Assembly: GCA_030431775.1 (NCBI GenBank)
Contig: JAUIHW010000014.1
Coordinates: 19,924 to 83,923 of the forward strand
Direction: 5' to 3'
Origin: Gammaproteobacteria bacterium
Lineage (GTDB): Bacteria > Pseudomonadota > Gammaproteobacteria > Pseudomonadales > JAUIET01
Length of the DNA: 64,000 nucleotides
The position numbers and the translations under genes are program-made. Shown here piece after piece: positions 53,796-62,591 of the stretch (the stretch's first letter is position 1; each line of letters opens with the position of its first letter). The notes under the pieces were generated by a model. The model searched no databases, had not been told where the DNA came from, and saw only the letters and a program-made list of their open reading frames with translations.

Positions 53796-56183
53796 TTAGT
53801 CCACACAGTCGGCGGGTGAGTACTTGGCCTGACTATCGAAGTTCCTTCCATAAGCCTTATTCGCTGCAAGCAGTTGCCCAACAGCAATACCGCTGTCGTT
53901 ACAGGGTATTCGCTTTGGCCAGAAAAGTTCAATTTTCTCTTCTTTACAACGCTCATGCAGTTGGCGCAATAGTAGTGCATTCTGGAAACAGCCACCACCA
54001 AGTGTGATCCTGCTTTGCGTATATCGCCGGGCAATATCGATAAGCATGTCTGTGAGAGTTTGCCAGACTCTGTGGGCAAGCATGGAAGGGCGTCCTCCTA
54101 GTCGGAGCTCACTGACTAGCGTTTTTACAGTGGGCCGCCAGTCCAGCAGACAAGTTCGTTGCCCGCTTATTAATGAATACGGAAGCGCTGCGGACTGTTG
54201 GTCGTTACTATACGCAAAGTGCTCAGCAACTGACTGTAAGCTCATTGGGCCCTCCCCATCATAGCTATTGAAATGACATATATTCAGTAAGCTGGCAATA
54301 CCATCTAGCAGCTTGCCGACAGCACTACTGGAAAATCTTCCTGATTGCTGGCTATGAATCAGCATCGAGAGCTGCCCACAATTCCATTGTGGTTGGTTTT
54401 GCTGCCAAAATTCTTCCGGGTCAATATCGCAGGCCAACAACATCGCCAATGCAATTCGGCGGGGTTCTCGTTGTGCCAGATCGCCACCCAATAAAGCGAC
54501 CGGCAGGAAGCTTGCGCAACGATCCACGCTGTTCTCATCGACTAAAAAGAATTCACCTCCCCAAAACCGTGTGTTTGAACCGGCGGTCGCCGCGCGGTTG
54601 TCAGCGTCTCCCTCATCTGAGCCCGCATAGCCAATACCGTCCCACGTCACAGCAAGATAGGGACGCTTGACAGTGTGCTCCCATTCACAAACCAGTGCAT
54701 GACTAAGATGATGCTGTACGCTTGCCACAAGCTGACGATCAGCTGACTCTGGCAGTGGGAAATCTGGATGACGGTCAACAATAATATTCATGGGCTGACG
54801 GATGCTGCGTGTAATGTCGTCAAAAAGTCGGTCTCGCAGTTCTCGCACAGATAAGTCACCAAGGTCTCCAAGATACGGGCTTAAATAGATGCTGTCGCCA
54901 AACATTGTTGCCAGAGTATTCTTCAGGAAAGAACCCAGTGCCAAAGTGGGCGGTACTTTCGCTTCCGGAGCAAGGTTTAATGGGGCATATAAAGGAGTAA
55001 AACCACGCCCGGGTCGCAACAGTGTGGGCTGAGCGGCCACCACCTGCGCAATTGAGTCGTCAATCGTGTTTTGCAGTCTTAAATTGTGATCCAACACCAA
55101 GTCGAACGCGTCGCCAAACTGCTCCCGCAGTTCCACATAATCGCCAATTAATCGGCTGCCCTGGCGGTTCGCGCTGGTAGCAATCAGGGGCCTCTGCCAA
55201 CGCTCCATCAGCAGCAGGTGTATTCCGTTGGCCGGCAGCATTGTCGCCAGGCGGGTATTGCCAGATGCGACATTCTGAAACCGAGTTTCAATATCCGGCC
55301 TAACTCTGAGTAGCACCAAAGGACTTGCCGGGTCGCTGAGTAGCGTTCGTTCCTCAGCACTTACCAGACAGTGCTGCGCAATGCTGTCGATATTCGGATA
55401 CAGTAGAGCCAGAGGTTTGCGGGGACGACTCTTTAGTTCTCGAAGCCGCTGGACAGCGGATCGATTGGTGGGGTCTGCTAGCAGATGGAAACCGGATAAG
55501 CCCTTGACCACAACTATTTGGCCATCGTTCAGCTGGTTTACCAACAGCTGCAGGCTCGTTTGAGTTTCCGTTGATTGGACAGCGCCCTCGGCGTTTCGCA
55601 ATACTAATTGAGGGCCACAGTGCGGGCAGCAAATAGTTTGTGCATGGAAGCGCCGATCCGATTCGTCGTCATATTCCGCTTGGCAGCGCTGACAAGGCAT
55701 GAACTGGGCAAAGCTGGTTCGAGTTCGATCGTAGGGAGCGCCCGAGCTAACACAATACCGTGGTCCGCATTGGGTGCAGGAGGTGAAGGGGTATGAGAAA
55801 CGCCGATTATCAGGGGCTAGCATATCGCGCTGACATTCGGCGCAAGGGGAGCGGTCGGGGCTTAGGCACAGATTCAAGCTGGGCTCTGAAATCTCAGCGG
55901 GACTGATCACAAATTCATGTGGTGCACCATTAGAGGAGCTGTTGCCTGGTCGGTGCTGGACATTTCGGACACCCGGGTGTTGATGAATGACGCTGACAAA
56001 TTGCTGCAACAGCTTATCGTTTGCACTGGCCTGGATAACGACTCCTCGATGACTGTTTTTGACCGAACCCGCAATCGACAGGTCATTTGCCAGTTTCTTT
56101 ACAAAAGGCCGAAAGCCAACCCCTTGCACCTGGCCGCTTATCAACAGCTCAACTGCTTGCCGGTCCGTACTCACATTGTTCAA
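53796..56183 (-). CDS. hypF: Carbamoyltransferase HypF
   Basis: A 795-residue protein that turns carbamoyl phosphate into carbamoyl-adenylate and transfers it to HypE. Domain order: acylphosphatase (SGQVQGVGFRPFVKK, about 15-90), two zinc fingers (CAECQRDM, CTQCGPRYC, CQRCQAEY, CCPHCGP), YrdC-like (about 205-390), and Kae1-like C-terminus with VQHHLSHALVCEWE and DGIGYAGSDEG. The start is uncertain: TTG at 56183 or GTG at 56174, both without a good ribosome-binding site. It diverges from hoxF; the gap carries an FNR-like box. Confidence 0.94.
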   Translation of the reverse strand: MNNVSTDRQAVELLISGQVQGVGFRPFVKKLANDLSIAGSVKNSHRGVVIQASANDKLLQQFVSVIHQHPGVRNVQHRPGNSSSNGAPHEFVISPAEISEPSLNLCLSPDRSPCAECQRDMLAPDNRRFSYPFTSCTQCGPRYCVSSGAPYDRTRTSFAQFMPCQRCQAEYDDESDRRFHAQTICCPHCGPQLVLRNAEGAVQSTETQTSLQLLVNQLNDGQIVVVKGLSGFHLLADPTNRSAVQRLRELKSRPRKPLALLYPNIDSIAQHCLVSAEERTLLSDPASPLVLLRVRPDIETRFQNVASGNTRLATMLPANGIHLLLMERWQRPLIATSANRQGSRLIGDYVELREQFGDAFDLVLDHNLRLQNTIDDSIAQVVAAQPTLLRPGRGFTPLYAPLNLAPEAKVPPTLALGSFLKNTLATMFGDSIYLSPYLGDLGDLSVRELRDRLFDDITRSIRQPMNIIVDRHPDFPLPESADRQLVASVQHHLSHALVCEWEHTVKRPYLAVTWDGIGYAGSDEGDADNRAATAGSNTRFWGGEFFLVDENSVDRCASFLPVALLGGDLAQREPRRIALAMLLACDIDPEEFWQQNQPQWNCGQLSMLIHSQQSGRFSSSAVGKLLDGIASLLNICHFNSYDGEGPMSLQSVAEHFAYSNDQQSAALPYSLISGQRTCLLDWRPTVKTLVSELRLGGRPSMLAHRVWQTLTDMLIDIARRYTQSRITLGGGCFQNALLLRQLHERCKEEKIELFWPKRIPCNDSGIAVGQLLAANKAYGRNFDSQAKYSPADCVD

Positions 56184-56231
56184 CTCAAACCAAGTTGCTG
56201 ACCTAGACTAGCATGGAAATTATTGGCCGAT

Positions 56232-56245
56232 TTGTTTGTGATCAA
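56232..56245. promoter_or_regulatory. FNR-like box between hypF and hoxF
   Basis: TTGTT-TGTG-ATCAA matches nine of ten positions, centre 56238.5. TAAGAT (56267-56272, plus) gives a start near 56279 and TAGTCT (56205-56210, minus) one near 56198, both about 41 bases from the centre, so the whole hydrogenase locus could be driven from this site in both directions. Confidence 0.68.
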
Positions 56246-56301
56246 AGTAATATCGCAACAAGACCGTAAGATTATCAATCGGTATCTCTCCTGACCAACC
56301 C

Positions 56302-58044
56302 ATGATAGGCCCGTACCAACAATTGGAGGCAAGCACGCAGAGAACAGCCATTGAGCAGCTGTTCGCTGAATATTGGCCAGCCGGCATTTATCGGCGCGAC
56401 CTGCTTCAGGTCTTGGTAGCGGTGCAGCAACATTTTGGCTGGATTTCATCCATTGCCATGCGGTCGATTCAAACCGCACTGCGGGATAGCGCTATATCAC
56501 TGGGTGAATTACAAGGTATTGTCAGTTTCTACCACTTCCTGCAACTGTCGCCGGCCGCATCCTGGCAAATTCATCTCAGCAGCAATATAACTGACCTGAT
56601 GGCCGGCCAGCGAGGGCATTGGAAAACCCTGACAGATTACGCCGCGCATTGGCCCGAGCGTTTGCAGGTGCGGATCAGCTCCTGTACCGGTTTGTGTGAC
56701 CAGGGGCCGGCAATGTTGCTAAACGGCTATCCCATCGCGCGTCTAAATCCTGAGCGTGTACAACAGATCCTTCAGAATGTTGAAGCAAATCACCCACTAC
56801 AGGATTGGCCGAGTGAGTTGTTTGCAGTAACAACGAAGATTGTAAAAGAAGGGCCGGTGTTGCAACATCAAGCCAACCCCGACGCCGTGCTGACGCAAAT
56901 CAACAGCTGTGGGGCTGAGCGGTTTTTGCAAGAGCTTGAGTTATCCGGCTTGCAGGGACGTGGTGGTGCAGGCTTCAACACCGCCGACAAATGGCGTAAT
57001 TGCCGTGCAGCTGACGGCCCGGAAAAGTATGTTGTTTGCAATGCGGATGAAGGGGAGCCAGGCACGTTCAAAGATCGAGTGTTATTGCAGCACAAGCTGG
57101 ATAATATGATACTCGGAATGCGGATTTGTGCGGAAGTCGTTGGTGCACAGCGCGGCTTTATATACTTGCGCAAAGAGTATCTGTTTCTGTTGCCACATAT
57201 ACAGTCAGCGCTGCAACGTTTTCGACAACAAGGTTTGATAAGCCTTGGTTTTAACGTTGATGTACATCTGGGAGCCGGTGCTTATGTCTGCGGCGAAGAA
57301 ACCGCTTTGCTGGAGTCAATGGAGGGTAAGCGCGGTATTCCTCGAATCAGGCCGCCTTTTCCAACGACCTATGGTTATCTGGGAAAACCTACGGTGGTTA
57401 ATAATGTAGAAACGTTCTGCAACGTTACCCTGATTGCCGATCATGGGGCTGCCAGTTTCCGGCAGCTTGGCACCGATCAATCTCCGGGAAGCAAGTTGCA
57501 CAGTGTGTCAGGGGACTGTCAACATCCGGGCATTGTCGAACTTCCATATGGTGCTTCAATAGAAGAACTTCTGCAGCTGGTGGGCGCTGTAGATTGTCAG
57601 CATGTACAAGTTGGAGGACCATCTGGACGGCTGCTCAGTCGTGATGCGTTCTCACAGCCTCTGGATACCGCTCATGTCAACAGTGGTGGTTCATTCATGG
57701 TCTTTGATCGATCTCGAAAAATACCAAACTTGTTGGCTAACTTCATGCATTTTTTTGCTCGGGAGTCCTGTGGGTTTTGTACGCCGTGTCGAGCGGGTAC
57801 GCAGCTTCTTGCCGATGCCTCCCGTCGCCTACAGAGCAATGCTACGGATGATGCCGAGTTGGAAAATATTCGTGAGATCTGTGACACACTCAAGCGGGCG
57901 AGCCATTGCGGGCTAGGCAAGACCGCAGGCGACTGTGGCGAGCAGGCCATAGAAAAATACAGCTTGCACATGGCCGCCAAAAGCCTTGCGGCCAGCGATG
58001 TGCAGGGTATTGCACAGCAAGAAGATTCGGCGGGTTTAGCATGA
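56302..58044 (+). CDS. hoxF: NAD-reducing [NiFe] hydrogenase diaphorase subunit HoxF
   Basis: A 580-residue NuoE-NuoF fusion that exchanges electrons with NAD(H) through FMN. The NuoE-like domain (1-165) has only C128 and C132 (SSCTGLCDQG); the other cysteine pair of a [2Fe-2S] site is absent. The NuoF part has the FMN/NAD segments GRGGAGFNTADKW and NADEGEPGTFKDR and the [4Fe-4S] ligands ESCGFCTPCRAG plus SHCGLG. It starts the hoxF-U-Y-H-W-hypA-hypB run; hoxU overlaps its stop (ATGA). Confidence 0.95.
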   Translation: MIGPYQQLEASTQRTAIEQLFAEYWPAGIYRRDLLQVLVAVQQHFGWISSIAMRSIQTALRDSAISLGELQGIVSFYHFLQLSPAASWQIHLSSNITDLMAGQRGHWKTLTDYAAHWPERLQVRISSCTGLCDQGPAMLLNGYPIARLNPERVQQILQNVEANHPLQDWPSELFAVTTKIVKEGPVLQHQANPDAVLTQINSCGAERFLQELELSGLQGRGGAGFNTADKWRNCRAADGPEKYVVCNADEGEPGTFKDRVLLQHKLDNMILGMRICAEVVGAQRGFIYLRKEYLFLLPHIQSALQRFRQQGLISLGFNVDVHLGAGAYVCGEETALLESMEGKRGIPRIRPPFPTTYGYLGKPTVVNNVETFCNVTLIADHGAASFRQLGTDQSPGSKLHSVSGDCQHPGIVELPYGASIEELLQLVGAVDCQHVQVGGPSGRLLSRDAFSQPLDTAHVNSGGSFMVFDRSRKIPNLLANFMHFFARESCGFCTPCRAGTQLLADASRRLQSNATDDAELENIREICDTLKRASHCGLGKTAGDCGEQAIEKYSLHMAAKSLAASDVQGIAQQEDSAGLA

Positions 58045-58787
58045 GTGGAATGAAATCTGCTTTTTCTTTCGACGGTATACAGATCGCATTTACCTCAGGG
58101 CAATCCATCATGCAGGCGGTACTTGACGGGGGAGGATATATTCCTCATCTGTGTTATCACCCGCAACTCTCGGTACACGGAAGTTGCCGATTGTGTATGG
58201 TAAAGGTTGGCGATCGTTATCTATCGGCATGCACCACGGAAGCACAAAATGGTATGCAAGTCGAGAACCAAATTTCTGAACTGCGCGAGCTACGACTAAA
58301 GCTGCTGGAAATGCTGTTTGCGGAGGGTAATCATTTTTGTCCTAGCTGTGAGCTTTCCGGTAACTGCCAGTTGCAGGCACTGGCCTACGAGTTAGGCATG
58401 ACCCACAGTCGCTTTCCATTACAGTACCCCACTCGGAAACGCGACGGCTCACATGCTACTGTGTTTCTAGACCGTGATCGCTGCATAAATTGTGAGATTT
58501 GTGTGCGTGCCAGTCGGGAACTGGATGGTAAGAATGTTTTCTCTCTATCGGGGCGGGGAAGTGATACCGCATTGCAGATCAATTCCGAAGATGGCAGGCT
58601 CGGCTCAACAGACCTTATAGCAACAGACTCGAGTGCCAGGCTTTGCCCAGTGGGTGCGCTGGTTTTCAAGCAGGGCAATTACGCCGAGCGTCCCAATGAG
58701 CGGCTGTACGACACACACATTATTAGCGAAACCGGTAATCGGCGCCCTGCTGTTGTCAGTGGTGGCTATCCGGAACTGGGAGAGTAA
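58041..58787 (+). CDS. hoxU: NAD-reducing hydrogenase electron-transfer subunit HoxU
   Basis: A 248-residue NuoG-N-terminal-like protein bringing electrons from the hydrogenase module to HoxF. It holds a [2Fe-2S] domain (LCYHPQLSVHGSCRLCMVKV and SACTTEA), the His/Cys [4Fe-4S] site (HFCPSCELSGNCQL) and a further CINCEICVRASRE / RLCPVGAL site. ATG at 58041 overlaps the hoxF stop and matches the family; the frame is open further upstream but only inside hoxF. Confidence 0.95.
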   Translation: MSGMKSAFSFDGIQIAFTSGQSIMQAVLDGGGYIPHLCYHPQLSVHGSCRLCMVKVGDRYLSACTTEAQNGMQVENQISELRELRLKLLEMLFAEGNHFCPSCELSGNCQLQALAYELGMTHSRFPLQYPTRKRDGSHATVFLDRDRCINCEICVRASRELDGKNVFSLSGRGSDTALQINSEDGRLGSTDLIATDSSARLCPVGALVFKQGNYAERPNERLYDTHIISETGNRRPAVVSGGYPELGE

Positions 58788-58793
58788 AAAGCT

Positions 58794-59342
58794 GTGGCTC
58801 GAGAAGAACATAAGTTACGCCTTGCGACCTGCTCACTCGCCGGTTGTTTTGGCTGCCATATGTCCTTTCTGGATATTGACGAGTGGCTTTTTGAGCTGGA
58901 TAAATTTTTCACCTTCGATCGTTCGCCCTTCACTGATATCAAGACCTTGGAAAACGCCGACGTAGGTCTGATCGAAGGTGGGTTGTGCAATCAAGAAAAC
59001 ATTGAGGTACTGCTGGATTTCCGCAAGAACTGCAAACTTTTGGTATCGGTAGGGGCTTGTGCAATCAATGGCGGTGTTCCTGCACTGCGTAATGGATTCC
59101 CGGTAGAGGACTGTCTGCTTGAGGTATACCAAAATGGCGTTGGCTTACAGGGCACTGTCATACCGAGTGGTAAAGAACTTCCATCATTATTGCCAAAAGT
59201 GCTGCCGGTTCATGAGCTTGTCAAAGTTGATTATTTTCTGCCTGGCTGTCCACCGCCCGCAGAGGCATTTATTGAGCTGTTGTGCGCCATCAGGGATAAC
59301 AGAGCTCCGGAAATCGCCTACGAGCACAGGCGTTTCGATTGA
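58794..59342 (+). CDS. hoxY: [NiFe] hydrogenase small subunit HoxY
   Basis: A 182-residue small subunit with the proximal [4Fe-4S] cluster. Cysteines are in LAGCFGCHMSFLDIDE, VGACAINGG and FLPGCPPPAEAF, the normal pattern for the group 3d bidirectional hydrogenases, which have only one cluster in this subunit. No twin-arginine signal is present, so the enzyme is cytoplasmic. The start is GTG at 58794, six bases after hoxU. Confidence 0.95.
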   Translation: MAREEHKLRLATCSLAGCFGCHMSFLDIDEWLFELDKFFTFDRSPFTDIKTLENADVGLIEGGLCNQENIEVLLDFRKNCKLLVSVGACAINGGVPALRNGFPVEDCLLEVYQNGVGLQGTVIPSGKELPSLLPKVLPVHELVKVDYFLPGCPPPAEAFIELLCAIRDNRAPEIAYEHRRFD

Positions 59343-59351
59343 GTAACGTCA

Positions 59352-60821
59352 ATGAGAGATAAAACAGATAAGCTCAGGCGCATTGCAATAGAACCGGTCA
59401 CCCGTGTGGAAGGGCATGGAAAAGTAACCTTGCTGCTTGATGAAGAGGGCAGGGTTGTTCAGGCACGCTTGCATATTGTGGAATTCCGAGGGTTTGAGAA
59501 ATTCATTCAGGGGCATCCATACTGGGAGCTGCCGCTGCTGGTTCAAAGGCTGTGCGGAATTTGCCCGGTCAGCCATCATCTTGCTGCAGCGAAAGCTATC
59601 GATCAAATTGTTGGTGTGGAAACGCTGAGTCCAGCGGCCCTCAAACTCAGACGACTTTTACATTTCGGTCAGGTATTGCAATCGCATGCCTTGCATTTTT
59701 TCCACCTGGCATCGCCTGATTTATTGTTTGGTTACGATAGTGAAATTAGCAAGCGCAATATTCTCGGGGTTCTACATAAGCATCCACAGCTCGCGCTGCA
59801 GGGCGTGAAGATTCGCAAGTTTGGGCAGCAGATCATCGAGGCGATCTCAGGTAAACGCATACACGGTATCGCTGCCATTCCTGGTGGAATGAACAAGGCA
59901 TTGGCGCCTTCTGTTGTGTCGACCTTACAGACAAGTATTCGCGAAATACTTCCTTGGGCAACGCAGGCTTTGGAATTGGCAAAACAATTATGTCTTGCAG
60001 ATAGAGTTCATTTTGATGGCTTTGCAAGCCTACCCAGCCGTTACCTGTCTTTGGTGGCGCCGAACGGTGCTCTTGAACTGTACGATGGAAAGCTGCGGAT
60101 TAGAAATAGCGATGGCAGTAGCTACATTGATCAGTTTGATCCGTGTGCTTATGATCAATTAATCAATGAGGAGGCTCGTGATTGGAGCTATATGAAATTT
60201 CCTTTCCTCATTGCCGAGGGGCCGGAGCAGGGCTGGTATCGGGTTGGGCCGTTGGCGAGAGTTAATAACTGTGATTTTATTCCAACACCGAAAGCTGAGC
60301 AGGCAAGGCAGGAATTTTTGGCGCTGTCAGGTGATCCATTGGTACACGGCACCCTGGCGTACCATTGGGCGCGTATGATCGAGGCTTTGCATTGCGCTGA
60401 GGCGATTGACTTGCTATTGCAGGATTCTGAACTGTGCTCGGATGATTTACAGCGTCAAGGGCAGAAAAGCAATGAAGGTATAGGCGTTATCGAAGCTCCT
60501 AGAGGAACCTTGTTTCATCACTATCGCATTGATGATCAAGATTGTGTGGAGACAGCGAATCTGATCGTTTCCACTACCAGCAATAACCATGCGATGAATG
60601 AGTCGGTCAGATTGGTTGCTGACGCGAAGCTTTCCGGGCGAGAAATCACACCAGAGCTGCTCAATCTGGTTGAAGTGGCTATTCGTGCATACGATCCCTG
60701 TCTATCGTGCGCGACTCATGCCGTTGGACAAATGCCTTTAAAGATTGAGTTGCACGATGTTCGTCAGGGCCTTTTGCATTGGCTTCATAAGGATCAGCGG
60801 GGTGATTTTGTTGCAGCTTGA
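59352..60821 (+). CDS. hoxH: [NiFe] hydrogenase large subunit HoxH
   Basis: A 489-residue catalytic subunit of a group 3d NAD-linked hydrogenase. Nickel ligands are in the N-terminal RLCGICPVSHH motif (C68, C71) and the C-terminal DPCLSCATH (C450, C453). The last 33 residues after H456 are the extension removed by an endopeptidase after nickel insertion. Length and motifs are complete, so the enzyme looks functional. The protease gene hoxW starts inside its 3' end. Confidence 0.97.
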   Translation: MRDKTDKLRRIAIEPVTRVEGHGKVTLLLDEEGRVVQARLHIVEFRGFEKFIQGHPYWELPLLVQRLCGICPVSHHLAAAKAIDQIVGVETLSPAALKLRRLLHFGQVLQSHALHFFHLASPDLLFGYDSEISKRNILGVLHKHPQLALQGVKIRKFGQQIIEAISGKRIHGIAAIPGGMNKALAPSVVSTLQTSIREILPWATQALELAKQLCLADRVHFDGFASLPSRYLSLVAPNGALELYDGKLRIRNSDGSSYIDQFDPCAYDQLINEEARDWSYMKFPFLIAEGPEQGWYRVGPLARVNNCDFIPTPKAEQARQEFLALSGDPLVHGTLAYHWARMIEALHCAEAIDLLLQDSELCSDDLQRQGQKSNEGIGVIEAPRGTLFHHYRIDDQDCVETANLIVSTTSNNHAMNESVRLVADAKLSGREITPELLNLVEVAIRAYDPCLSCATHAVGQMPLKIELHDVRQGLLHWLHKDQRGDFVAA

Positions 60822-61353
60822 CAATCAGGTGCAAAAGCCAGCTCTGTGCATCCTGGGCTATGGCAATTGTAGCCGTGGTGATGATGCTGCTGGGCCATTA
60901 CTGCTGGCGCGAATACAGCAGTCGGTCGATTGGTCGCTAGCAAAGTTCAGTGTTCGATTTGTTGAGGATATTCAACTAAACCCGGAGCATGTGTTTGATC
61001 TGCAGGGTGCGGACGTCGCTGTTTTTGTTGACAGCAGTATGACACTGCAAAAAGGTTATGCATTCGAGCGTATATTTGCCGCGAGTGTCCAGGAATTCAG
61101 CAGTCACTTACAAGCTCCGGAGAATATCCTGGCGCTCTTTTTACAAGCGCAAATGGGTAAGTTACCAATGACTTTTTTTCTCGGCATTGCCGGCGTGAAT
61201 TTTGAACTCAATACGCCGCTTTCGCCTGAGACCGCGCGCAGTCTAGAAAGCGCGAGTCGGTTTTTTTGTGATTTGCTCCAAACACCACTGCATCGGTGGC
61301 CCAGCAGCAAGGTGTTCAGTGAGGAGACGAAGCCAGGGCGCCAAAATGCATGA
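60802..61353 (+). CDS. hoxW: Hydrogenase maturation endopeptidase HoxW
   Basis: A 183-residue HycI/HoxW-type protease that clips the C-terminus of HoxH. The family start ILGYGNCSRGDDAAGPLLLARI (Gly-Asn / Asp metal-sensing region) and the later DLQGADVAVFVDSSM aspartates are present. The start is most likely GTG at 60802, overlapping the hoxH end by 20 bases; TTG at 60808 is an alternative. It shares eight bases with hypA. Confidence 0.9.
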   Translation: MILLQLDNQVQKPALCILGYGNCSRGDDAAGPLLLARIQQSVDWSLAKFSVRFVEDIQLNPEHVFDLQGADVAVFVDSSMTLQKGYAFERIFAASVQEFSSHLQAPENILALFLQAQMGKLPMTFFLGIAGVNFELNTPLSPETARSLESASRFFCDLLQTPLHRWPSSKVFSEETKPGRQNA

Positions 61354-61702
61354 AGCAACGCTGGCCCTGGAGGTACTGAACATCGTCGAGGATACGCGTC
61401 GGCATCAGAATTTCCAGCGCGTGATGAGCCTGGATATTGAAGTCGGGCAGCTGTCCTGTGTTGAAGCATCTGCGTTACAGTTTGCGTTAATGGCCGTTTC
61501 TTCAGGGACCGCATTGGAGAACGCGACTATCAATATTCTTCCTGTTCCAGGGCGGCTGTGTTGCAAGCACTGTGGGAGGGAGTTTTTCAGTGCCACTGTG
61601 TTCACAGTGTGCCCGCAATGCCAGCGCAGTGGAGCGCGGATTATCGGCGGCGATGATATGCGGGTTACCCAAATTGAGGTTAGCGAGGTGCAGTATGTGT
61701 GA
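61346..61702 (+). CDS. hypA: Hydrogenase nickel metallochaperone HypA
   Basis: A 118-residue protein beginning MHEATLALEV; the N-terminal Met-His-Glu binds nickel and two C-x2-C pairs (RLCCKHCGREF, TVCPQCQRSG) bind zinc. With HypB it inserts nickel into HoxH. ATG at 61346 is preferred because the MHE start is required. It overlaps hypB by eight bases. Confidence 0.95.
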   Translation: MHEATLALEVLNIVEDTRRHQNFQRVMSLDIEVGQLSCVEASALQFALMAVSSGTALENATINILPVPGRLCCKHCGREFFSATVFTVCPQCQRSGARIIGGDDMRVTQIEVSEVQYV

Positions 61703-62489
61703 TGTTTGTGGTTGTGGGGAGCCGGCTCGGCCATCCTCCGTTGAGGCAGTCCCCCATGTGGGCCGCCACTTGCATTTTGGCAATAACGAGGCGGGAGTAT
61801 CCGCGCCAGGCGTCGGTGGTGCGCGTCTGCTGGAAGTGCAGCGGTCTTTAATGGACAGCAACCGGCGTTATGCCGCAAAAGTTCGGGAGCAGTTGGTCGC
61901 CAGGCGGTGCTTTGCGGTCAATCTACTGTCCAGTCCCGGTTCGGGAAAAACAACGTTGCTTAGCAAAACCCTGGAAACCATTTTACCGCAGCAATCCTGT
62001 TTGGTTATCGAGGGAGACCAGCAGAGTAGCCGGGATGCCGACATATTGGCTGCCACCGGGGCGGCGACTATACAGATTAATACCGGTAAAGGCTGTCACC
62101 TGGACGCCCATATGGTTCAACATGGGTTGGCGCAGCTGCCTGTTGAGACAGGTTCCTGGGTGTTCATCGAAAATGTCGGCAACCTTGTCTGCCCTGCGGG
62201 CTTTGATCTGGGGGAGCACAGTAAAGTAGTCGTTCTTTCTGTGACCGAAGGTGACGACAAACCGCTGAAGTATCCCGATGTGTTTTATCATTCGCAGCTT
62301 CTTGTCATCAGCAAATTAGACCTTCTGCCGCATGTGGACTTTGATGTTGCTGCCTGTGTTGATCGTGCTCGGGAAATTAATCCGGAACTGGAAACTATGG
62401 TCGTATCGGCGAAAACCGGTGAAGGCATGGCTGGCTGGTACGAATGGTTGCAGCAGCAGAGCATGCGGGTTGCTGATACTACTGAGTAA
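61695..62489 (+). CDS. hypB: Hydrogenase nickel incorporation GTPase HypB
   Basis: A 264-residue GTPase that drives nickel transfer to the large subunit. The high-affinity nickel motif CxxCGC is right at the start (MCDVCGCGEP), a histidine-rich loop is reduced to HVGRHLHFG, Walker A is SSPGSGKTTLL and the metal/GTP switch IEGDQQSSRDAD is intact. ATG at 61695 gives the conserved N-terminus; a longer frame from 61572 lies within hypA. Confidence 0.95.
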   Translation: MCDVCGCGEPARPSSVEAVPHVGRHLHFGNNEAGVSAPGVGGARLLEVQRSLMDSNRRYAAKVREQLVARRCFAVNLLSSPGSGKTTLLSKTLETILPQQSCLVIEGDQQSSRDADILAATGAATIQINTGKGCHLDAHMVQHGLAQLPVETGSWVFIENVGNLVCPAGFDLGEHSKVVVLSVTEGDDKPLKYPDVFYHSQLLVISKLDLLPHVDFDVAACVDRAREINPELETMVVSAKTGEGMAGWYEWLQQQSMRVADTTE

Positions 62490-62514
62490 GGCGCCGTATG
62501 TGTCGCCGATTTTC

Positions 62515-62528
62515 TTGATATTACGCAA
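62515..62528 (+). promoter_or_regulatory. Partial FNR-like site upstream of ppsA
   Basis: TTGAT-ATTA-CGCAA matches eight of ten positions. GATAAT (62549-62554) predicts a start near 62561, about 40 bases from the centre. The right half is poor, so this is tentative. Confidence 0.42.
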
Positions 62529-62591
62529 AAGCCGCCGCGTCGCCTTCTGATAATTTGCTCGTCAAATGTTAAGTTTGAGGAAGCAAAGCTC

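Noticed and set aside
56302..56797. A separate HoxE subunit
   Set aside because: The NuoE-like region is fused to the NuoF-like part of HoxF in one frame without stop or internal start signal.
61572..61694. Longer hypB start
   Set aside because: It lies inside hypA; the CxxCGC nickel motif must be at the very N-terminus, which the ATG at 61695 gives.
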